Source: Tenrec ecaudatus
Taxonomy: Eukaryota; Chordata; Mammalia; Afrosoricida; Tenrecidae
Assembly: GCF_050624435.1 (NCBI RefSeq)
Contig: NC_134536.1
Coordinates: 4,902,758 to 4,966,757, forward strand
Reading direction: 5' to 3'
DNA length: 64,000 nucleotides
The position numbers and the translations under genes were made by a program. The notes under the pieces are model-generated. The model saw nothing but the letters and a program-made list of their open reading frames with translations, was not told the origin of the DNA and made no database searches. This document shows, in pieces, positions 57,001-64,000 of the stretch; position 1 is the first letter of the stretch; each line of letters starts with the position of its first letter.

Positions 57001-60000
57001 CCTCCCACCTCTCCGGAGCCATGCTCTTACAAGGAGCATTAGCTTTGTTCAGGGACTCATCTCTCTTAACCAGGTCTGCTGGAGCTAAGAGTCTACAGGG
57101 CTTGGGAAGTATTTCTGCTGTAGGCTGGGCAGGTGAATGTCATAAGTGTCTCTGATTTCCAGGGGGGGTCACTGGTCTGTGAGCTTCTTACAAAAAAAGC
57201 AGGCCCATCTTTCTAAGCTCAGAGAAAGTGGTCTGACACAGTGTCAATCCCTGGCTTTGTCAGCAATGGGAGAGATTGGGACCAGTCCCAGCGCCATGTG
57301 CTGTAACCACACAGGCGCAGAGGCAGGGCTGATTCGACGGCAGGGCCTGTATGTCACAGAAGGGGGGAGGGGGTGAAGAGGAATTCCACCATGCTGGGGA
57401 CTCCTATCTCATAAAGAAAAAGAAAAAACAAACAAAACTTAGAAAAGCAATTCAATGTCAATAAACCGAAACTATCACTCCTCATCAAAAAAAAAAAAAG
57501 TAATGATTTACAAGAGGGTCTAGGGGTATAGAAAGGTGGGGCACAAATTATAAATGGCGAGAAAGAGAAAAATGCAGACTCATTTTCCAGTCACAGGTTA
57601 GCCCCAAAGACACACCCAGAGCTGTCACCTCTGAGCGTGAGAGGGTTTAGCAGCAAATGGGGTGGAGGTGGAGAAAAAAAAAATCAAAGGATGCATTCTG
57701 ACAAGAGAATGTAAGACTAAAGGGGAATTGACTTTGATCTGTATTTAGAAAAACAAAAATCAAACTGACTAAGTGCAGTTCTCTTCACAGTCCTGACTTG
57801 ACTTCGGCTTCCCACCAAGGACTCGGTGCATCTCATGTGGCGTTAGCACTTTTTTCAGAAAGGAAAGTGGAAGGAAACCTTCAGTTCTCCCCAGAAGCCT
57901 AAGAAACGCCTTCCCTCCACTCCCTAAAGCACCACCCACTCCATTTATTTTGCAATACCCATGCCAAATGTTTAGATGAACTAGAAGGCCAACTCCAAGC
58001 AGAAACTATCACTGCGTCAGACTGGATGGCTCCCCGAACTGACTGGCTGTTTGAGGAGGGGTAACCATAGCACTTACTAACACAGAATTTAATAAGTTAA
58101 AATATAAAGGGAACAAAAAAAAAGCAAAACAAAATCAAAACAAAATAAAACCCACAAGAATCCCCCCTCCCTCTCCACCCCCTCCCTGCCCCCACACACT
58201 TCAATCTCTCCATGCTGACAAAGCCTGGCATGCCGGAGCTGCTGCTGTGCCGGCCGCAGGCGGTCAGGACCCGCGTCCAGTGTGTGGTGCAACACCCCAC
58301 GCGTTTCTTAGCAACAAGAACTGCAGGACTAAACTAACCTCGGTCTGCGGTCACAATCCTTTGGTAAGGATGGACACGCATATCGTGCCTTCGAACTTTA
58401 GTAGCCACCGCACCTAGTTAAATTGCAATCACCAAGACAAAGTTAGAGAGCAGTCACAGGGAAAACACAACAGAAAAACAAACAAAGAACATTAACAGCA
58501 GGTTTATCAAAAATGGATTTCAAATGTTCGTTCACTACAAAAATTGGTTTTAGGAAACATGTTAAGGCACAGTAGTTTTAAAATTAACCACGCTCTAGGC
58601 CGCAGGTATAGGCATCTAGTCATATTGCATTGGCTTCACACATGGCGGCCTTCCCCTGGACCCTCTGCTCCTCAGCAGGCCCCTGACAGTGGGTTGTCTC
58701 TGCGTTAAAGTCCAGTTAAGTTTACTGGTCACGCAGTCCCTGAGGAGCCTCTCCAAACAGGCCCACTGAAACTTGCTGTGCTGAAGACTGACCACGGCTT
58801 GCTAACCTTATAACTACTTTCAGAGTTGATCATGTACAGGTTTAGAAGCAATTCTCAAAGCCTACAGATTGTGGTTTTAAACTTTTGAGTCGATGAGTAT
58901 GAACTGCAATGAATTAGGTGATTAGTAAAGCAAACAGTATAGTACTTAGCAGTCAGTACACTACTACACACTCCATCAATTACAGCCACTTGGTCGTATT
59001 ACAGACGAAACCGAATTAATAACACAATTTTACTTTATGTCTATGTGCAAAAAGTGCAAGTAAGTCACTGACTGCTAGGCTAGGCTTTTGTTTGTGTCTG
59101 TCTCCCCGGAGGCTGCTGAGACTAAGCATTTGTTAAGTTCAGCTCTGCTGAGGGTCCGGTTAAGACCGTTCTTGAATTCTCAGCCTTTCGTTGGGAAAGC
59201 CACACCTGAAGATAAAAGCAAGGGAATTAACATTAGTCACCAGTGAAGACTTGATGCTCACACCAACCTCCGCACTACCACCAACACGCACGCCTGCGTC
59301 TGTTCTGGAAAGGTTGCTCCTCTCCAGGTACGCTACTGGGAGCACCAACAGGCGGCATGCATGTTATCTGTGTGCAGGCCACAGCCCCTTCACAGGGGGA
59401 CATGGTGGTCTGAGTGCTCCAAGTGGCCAGCGCCAGCTCAGGTGACAGAGCGGGAGTGAAAGTTGGCTCACCACACCTTCCTTCTTCCCATTTAGCATGG
59501 ATCCCAAATGGGCACCTGAACTTTTGATTTGTAATTTTGTCTACTCATTAAGCTTTGTTCAAGAAAAACTTCTGGATAACACAAAACCCATGTTGCTTTA
59601 CAACGCGGAGTTCTGCAGCCAGGCCTCAAGTCTCTAAGCAGTAAGTGGCCCCACACCCGGCTCATCCTGATGTGCACTGGGCCCCAGGCAGGGAAGGCCA
59701 GCCCTACAACTCCTCCGCAACAGGTGCTGGGGGGGGGGGGGCAGCAGAGAGGAGTTCCGGGGGGAGGGGAGGAGCATGCAGGACCACAGGACAGAGGGTT
59801 AATAGGAAGGAAACACTTATAAAGGTTACAATGTTACATGTTATTTTAAAAAAGAAAAATACCAACCCAAAACAAAAAAACACAAGGCTTTAAGAATGTG
59901 CAGCAAAAGCCAGCTTCTTGGAGGGCCATGTGGTTTCACTCTGACCTGCATCCCTCAGTACCCCGCCCCGCCCCCCCGCCCCCCCCCGAGGAACACACCC

Positions 60001-62566
60001 TCGTGCAGTCCACGTCTCCATTCGTGAGACAAAGGCACCGGAGTGCATGCACGCACACAGATAACATACAGAGCAGCATGGCTTCATTTAATTCAACAAT
60101 GGAATTTTCAGGCTTATAGCTTAATGTCCACGTTCATGAAAGATTTTCAAAATTTTTATAAATCGAGATTAATGCTGGAAAGGAAGAAAACACAGATCCA
60201 AGTCCTAAAAGTACACAGCACGCATGCAGCACCATGGTCCTAGACAATTCGGGGAGAGAGCTGTGGGTGGCGGGACCAGGGGCGGCCCTGGTCTGCTGCA
60301 CATGGACTGGCCCGCTGCGCTCTAGTCCTTCGTCCAGCAAGTCAATGGGCTGAAATATCAGGCATGACTGGCATTTCAATCCACTCTATAAAACAAAGGC
60401 ATCAGTCACGTCCCGGCACAATGCTGCTCACGCACTGCACTTTACTCCGCCTTTGCCCGAGCCGAAAGGAAGCCCCCAGGGGGGCCGGGCTGCCTGCCTG
60501 ACCCAGGGCGCCCCCTCGGCCGGCACCAGGGAAGAGCCTCCCGGGGCCAAGGGCTAACTTGGGGTTCCAGAGAGAAAAGTGGAAAGGACCAGCTATATTA
60601 GAGAACCTTCAAATGCTGTGGCATGGAATTTTAAAATCTGGCCACCAATGAAGCTAACTTTGGAGACATAGAACTCTAACTGTGGGCAGGGGTTGGGGAA
60701 GGAGCCTTGGTGCCCCCATGGCTTAAGCAGCCTACTGTCAGCAAGAGGCTCAGTGGCTGAACTCAGTGGCCACCCAGCACGAGGACGATGTGGCTGTTGA
60801 CCCCAAGAAGATGCCAGCCTGTTGGGCATTGCTACCTTGAAAGGCTTAGGTTGGAGGGTGTGGGTGGGGGGTAGGGGTGTCTGAAACTCAAGAGTGACTT
60901 TGGCAGTGTACAATGTGTGCCTTTACTCAGACGTAAGTACGTGAAGGTGATCTGAACACACTTAGGTACACTCCTTAAAGGAGCAACTTTTGGAGAAGCA
61001 GCACGAGACTCAGTGGCCATCTTCCCTCAAGGAAATCTGTCTTGTCTCCTTGTAACCGATCAGGTCATTTCCATGTCTCGGGCAGCCAAGCTCCGAAGCA
61101 GTGTGTCGCTAACCACGGAAGGAGAAGAACTTACCTAATACACCACTAGGTTCAATGGGGTACTCAAGAATGGATGTCGCCGGAGCCAGTGTGTAGGGGT
61201 ACTCGTAGGGCGTGTAAATGAGCCCAGCCTCGGGCCCAGGCGGGACTATTGCAGCGGTGGGGTGAGGAGTCCCGTTTGGCATGACAGCGGTCTGTATTTG
61301 TCTGATCAAAGGCATTATGGTGGGGCCAGCTGGCGTTGGGGTGCGCAGGGCCGCTGGTGGGAGGACGGGTGCGGGCCCAGTGATAATCCGAGGAGCCGCC
61401 TGGGCTGTCGCTGCAAGAGAAAAGGCAAGGGCTGCTGCAGTAAGCAGAGAGATTCAGAAGGCAGCGCAGGGACAGCAGCGTGCGACGCGGCGTAAGAGGG
61501 CAGGAGGAAAGGAAGGGAAGCAGGAAGGAAGAAAAATAAAAGGACACCATTAGTACATGCGCAGATCACACCAAACACCCAAGCACACCGACCAAATGCC
61601 AACAGACTTCCCTTGCCCAGGGTGGTTACAGCACGTGTGCAAACGCTCATTAAAAAGCCAGTGTGGGTAACATCAATCAATAAGAGGTCCACATAAGCCC
61701 CTAACATGGGCAGTCTTAGATCACACCCCACGCAGGTTTAGGCGTCTAAGGTCTCCCAGGGCTGAGATGCATGCAGGCGCACAGGCCGCCACCTACCAAG
61801 CCCTTCAACTCTCAGCAGGGCCAAAGACGCTGTGCTGGCCCTCGGCTCATCCCACCCCCACTCAGGCACAGGAGCTTCCTTCATACATTGCAGAAGACTG
61901 CCACGAATGCACCCCTTCTACCTGACCCCGGCCCTTTTGTGCAAGCCCCCGCGGACATGAAATGACCCCAGCTGAAATGACCACAGAGAGCTAAGCTCAC
62001 TGGGAGGCCCTCCAACTCTAGAAAGTGGCTGAAATATAAAGCACACAGGTTTACAGAAATGGCAGTGTGCATGTTATGCATGGGCTCAATTCCATCTTTA
62101 AAACACTGCAAGAACCCTTTTCTTGGAGCTAAGGAACCCACAGCCCAAGCCTCAGAAACAGGAGCCTGTGAGTGCCCCAGGGCCGCAGTGCATGGTGGAG
62201 GGTGGGAGGGGGGGAGAGGGGGACATGCCAGCCAGGGGGCAAGGCACAATCCACAGAGGACAATTTCACTCAGAGAAGCCAAGTTCACTTTCTTAAAGGA
62301 AAGTTGTCAAAACCTTTCACCTTGTGCATTAAGTGCAACAAAGTAAGCTGGAAGTCCTGCACCCTCATCAGAACATGAAATTCTCTGAAACTTGAGGAAA
62401 AGAATCCATTACAAGCCCCCAACTTAGACATGCTCGCATCTGGCACAACCCGAGGTTGGGTCTCCGTCTGACTCTTACGTGATTTAATGTTGGCATCTCG
62501 GTAGGTGCCATTGAGAATCGCGAGCTCCATCAGCTGCATCTTCTTAAGGCTGTCTTCCCCTTCGGC
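51085..62566 (-). CDS. QKI: QKI (Quaking), 3' half: two shared exons and three alternative C-termini
   Basis: QKI is a STAR-family RNA-binding protein that binds ACUAAY-containing RNA as a dimer and controls splicing, stability, export and translation, notably in myelinating glia, muscle and vessels. The window holds only the end of the gene: exon 62,479-62,566 (QUA2), exon 61,135-61,434 (linker), then alternative tails for QKI-7, QKI-6 and QKI-5 in that genomic order, and a long 3' UTR. Every junction is GT-AG, and the phase (one base of a split codon carried over) lets the 300-base exon join any of the three tails. Encoded residues match the human protein almost throughout, as I remember it. 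The dimerisation (QUA1) and KH exons and the start codon lie beyond position 64,000, so the coding region is partial. Very few interspersed repeats occur across the locus. Confidence 0.95.
51103..51116 (-). terminator. QKI: Paired AATAAA poly(A) signals of QKI
   Basis: On the minus strand AATAAACAAATAAA occurs at 51,103-51,116, giving two overlapping-range signals eight bases apart. Cleavage is expected roughly 10-30 bases further, near 51,080-51,093, followed by a GT-containing stretch. Assignment as the distal end is inferred. Confidence 0.7.
51159..51175 (-). promoter_or_regulatory. QKI: Bipartite QKI response element in the 3' UTR
   Basis: Minus-strand reading TAATACCAACTACTAAC: half-site UAAU (51,172-51,175), then seven bases, then core ACUAAC (51,159-51,164). 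It lies about 45 bases before the poly(A) signals and fits the known QKI consensus of a core plus a nearby half-site. Confidence 0.6.
54400..54416 (-). CDS. QKI: QKI-5 terminal coding exon
   Basis: 17 coding bases finishing the QKI-5 tail: Ala from the split codon, then ATGN and TAA (54,400-54,402). The acceptor is ACCACCCAG after a long T-rich tract (inverted A-rich sequence at 54,431-54,470). An intron of 3.9 kb separates it from the nuclear-signal exon. Confidence 0.93.
54417..58338 (-). other. QKI: Last QKI intron, doubling as possible 3' UTR of shorter isoforms
   Basis: 3.9 kb, AT-rich and free of recognised interspersed repeats, unusual for an intron in this repeat-dense genome. Inverted AATAAA motifs (near 55,017 and 55,350) mean transcripts that stop at QKI-6 or QKI-7 could end here. 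Low-complexity A-rich patches at 54,431-54,470 and 54,690-54,710. Confidence 0.6.
58339..58413 (-). CDS. QKI: QKI-5 specific penultimate exon with nuclear localisation signal
   Basis: 75 bases: split Gly, then [20 protein letters not shown] and TADR, plus one base. RVHPYQR is the non-classical nuclear localisation signal that makes QKI-5 the nuclear isoform. Acceptor TTAACTAG. The donor GAG|GTTAGT has T at +3, weaker than the GTAAG of the other donors. If not spliced, the frame ends one codon later (Gly then TAG). Confidence 0.95.
59180..59205 (-). CDS. QKI: QKI-6 specific C-terminal exon
   Basis: 26 coding bases: Gly (split codon) then VAFPTKG and stop (TGA at 59,180-59,182). The usual mammalian tail is GMAFPTKG, so ATG has become GTG here, a conservative Met to Val change. 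Acceptor TATCTTCAG. QKI-6 is found in nucleus and cytoplasm and is linked to translation control. A bipartite QKI site lies 21-32 bases upstream of the exon. Confidence 0.9.
59226..59237 (-). promoter_or_regulatory. QKI: Bipartite QKI response element / branch point before the QKI-6 exon
   Basis: Minus-strand ACTAATGTTAAT: core ACUAAU (59,232-59,237), two bases, half-site UAAU (59,226-59,229), ending 21 bases from the acceptor. The core also matches a branch-point consensus, so QKI bound here could compete with branch-point recognition. Confidence 0.6.
60342..60385 (-). CDS. QKI: QKI-7 specific C-terminal exon
   Basis: 44 coding bases: after the split Glu codon it reads [13 protein letters not shown] and stop (TGA at 60,342-60,344), the 14-residue QKI-7 tail identical to the one I know from other mammals. 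Acceptor TTTTATAG at 60,386-60,393. QKI-7 is a mainly cytoplasmic isoform reported to promote apoptosis when overproduced. The exon continues as 3' UTR; its end cannot be placed from sequence. Confidence 0.93.
61135..61434 (-). CDS. QKI: QKI exon encoding the Pro-rich linker and tyrosine cluster
   Basis: 300 bases, opening [16 protein letters not shown] and ending [10 protein letters not shown] plus a G that is shared with the next exon. It contains PxxP-type stretches and the cluster YTPYEYPYT, known in QKI as sites of Src-family phosphorylation that lowers RNA binding. The acceptor is a tandem 'ctgcag|cag', and 24 bases further in lies a second good acceptor 'ttctcttgcag' (exon start 61,410), whose use would drop eight residues in frame. 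Donor TTAG|GTAAG. Confidence 0.95.
61435..62478 (-). other. QKI: QKI intron between the QUA2 and linker exons
   Basis: About 1 kb, no interspersed repeat recognised. GTAAG donor and a pyrimidine-poor acceptor region 'ctctgcttactgcag'. Confidence 0.7.
62479..62566 (-). CDS. QKI: QKI exon encoding QUA2
   Basis: 88 bases: 29 codons plus one base of the next. It reads [20 protein letters not shown], then TYRDANIKS. This is the QUA2 helix that packs on the KH domain; the Lys and Gln of KKMQ contact the RNA core in known STAR structures. Acceptor ATAG at 62,567-62,570 (inverted CTAT), donor CAC|GTAAG. The splice phase fits the next exon (split Pro codon C|CA). Confidence 0.95.
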
Positions 62567-64000
62567 CTATGAGGAGAAAAGAGAGGAGAGGAGCAATCAG
62601 CACTGAAGATGGGCCACACTCACAAGGCTCCAGCAAGGTCAACCCAGGGACTGAAGGTGGCCCACACTCATGCTCTCACCGGTTGGATGTGGTGACACAC
62701 AGTGTTCTCAACTTGCTGCACTTCCAGTCCAACACATACCACCACTGGCTTAAGATTGCTACGAGTCTGGAAAACAGCTCGGGGCTAAGCTGTGGGGAGA
62801 CTGGCACTGAGTAGGGACAGTGGCTACACAGTCTGTTGGGTGTCACTGAGATCATTGAGGTGTGCCCAGAAAAAGGAGTTCGTTGAATAAATAAAAGCCA
62901 AAAGCACACCCAGGTTGGAGTTGCTGATAGTACTTGGGTATAACCAGCCACCGCAGGAATTGGTTCTGTGAGTTGAAAGGTTTATTTAGGGTCCTGGCTT
63001 TGGGGGTGTCTGGTTAGCTGGCTCAGCATGGTCAGCAGTGTCTGGAGCCCCAGAATCAATAGGCCTAAGTAAATCTTTAACACATAAACCAAAACTATCC
63101 TCTGAACTGTCCTTTAGAATACACAGCAGCTTAGTAAATTAGTACACAGTGTTCATCCAGGGCAGTGTTCTGCTGTAAACTTTTAAGGGAGCAGGCTGCC
63201 TCAGGCTTCTCCAACCATGGATCTGGACCGCTTACATTGCGGGGCGCAGTCAGACACTTCACTTAGCCACAGCTTTGAAGAGCAGTTCAGGGTGTGCTCA
63301 ATCTAAGCCAATGTTGGTATGTCAGGGCTTCAGTCCCGCTTTTGGGGTCCAACTGGAACCAGGAAGCTATAATCTATTGATCTGTTGCCAACTGTGTCTT
63401 TGTGACAATTTTCTTTGATTCCCCTCCCCTGCACCCACCCTGGTACCTTCTGAAAAGCTCTATTATTTCATTAAAAAACAAACAAAAACAAAACCCGAAA
63501 GGGCAGCATGGATGAGGTAAGGTCAAAGCACAGAGGGGTGGTAAAGCAGAGGGGTGGTAAAGAGGGAGGGACGGGAACAGGAGCCAGGGAGGCCGTGAGA
63601 TCAGTGATGGCGTATAAAGGGGACCACAAAGGACAAACAAAAACGAACATACTTGAATGCAACCGACAGTCTGCTCTATAAAGCTCATCCAGTTCACAGT
63701 AAAAAGCTTGCTCAAACCACAACACGGGCAGTGGTGGCAGGCAAAGGAGTGTGCGACACAATGCGCACATGCAGCCCCACGACACTGACTGCGTGTGTAG
63801 AAACCGAATGACCAGTCCCACTGTGTCTCACATGGCTAACAAGTCCAAGAAAAAAACCCCTATCTTCCAATTCCATCTCTCTAGAAACTTTCAGAAACCC
63901 CTTTAGATATTTTCACAAGAAAATAAAATAGCCTAACTTTTAGGTGGGATAAATTAAGAGTTGCTTAAGATTAAATACAATAAATCCCCTTCCAGTTATC
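62567..64000 (-). other. QKI: QKI intron upstream of the QUA2 exon (partial)
   Basis: Continues past the window edge towards the KH-domain exons. No exon or interspersed repeat recognised in this part. Confidence 0.7.

Larger units (their letters stand above)
58414..61134 (-). other. QKI: Introns and 3' extensions between QKI alternative exons
   Basis: Sequence between the shared 300-base exon and the QKI-5 exon apart from the two short tails listed. A G homopolymer (59,730-59,742) and a C-rich run (59,964-59,988) are the only simple repeats. GC-rich at 60,430-60,560. No mobile element recognised. Confidence 0.55.

Noticed and set aside
61164-61550. 128-codon minus-strand frame over the QKI exon
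   Set aside because: Out-of-frame shadow of the QKI linker exon; the true frame is fixed by both splice phases and the known protein.

Overview
The window is nuclear DNA of a placental mammal from Afrotheria. Its commonest repeat is the tRNA-derived AfroSINE (head 'ggagccctggtgg', tail 'tatagggtcgctatgagtc'), seen in about 25 copies. It also holds BovB-like RTE LINEs, several L1 3' ends, class III-type solo LTRs and three short SPIN-type hAT elements. Among afrotherians SPIN is reported from tenrecs, so a tenrec (for example Echinops) is the best guess; this is inference, not proof.

Layout. Positions 1-48,020 look intergenic. They are a mosaic of nested repeats in unique sequence, with no exon I can support. 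The left end (1-18.6 kb) has the deepest nesting: an old L1 at 7.6-10.4 kb interrupted by an L1 fragment, an AfroSINE and a hAT element; an RTE at 6.4-7.6 kb interrupted by a TA-flanked palindromic MITE; and an RTE at 11.1-13.6 kb interrupted by an L1 that itself carries an AfroSINE. Positions 38.0-41.5 kb hold two L1s tail to tail. Positions 31.5-31.9 kb are AT-rich, repeat-free and enhancer-like.

Positions 48,022-64,000 are almost free of interspersed repeats and contain the only gene: the 3' half of QKI (Quaking, a STAR-family KH RNA-binding protein) on the minus strand. Two shared coding exons (62,479-62,566 and 61,135-61,434) are followed by three alternative tails in the order QKI-7 (60,342-60,385), QKI-6 (59,180-59,205), QKI-5 (58,339-58,413 plus the terminal exon, stop at 54,400). 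A 3.3 kb 3' UTR ends at paired AATAAA signals near 51.1 kb. All splice sites are GT-AG and the phases agree. The KH domain exons and promoter lie beyond position 64,000. In human QKI is followed by a long gene desert, which fits the gene-free left part.

How it works: one pre-mRNA gives nuclear QKI-5 and mainly cytoplasmic QKI-6 and QKI-7 through choice of last exon. ACUAAY-type QKI binding elements just upstream of the QKI-6 acceptor and near the end of the 3' UTR suggest self-regulation.
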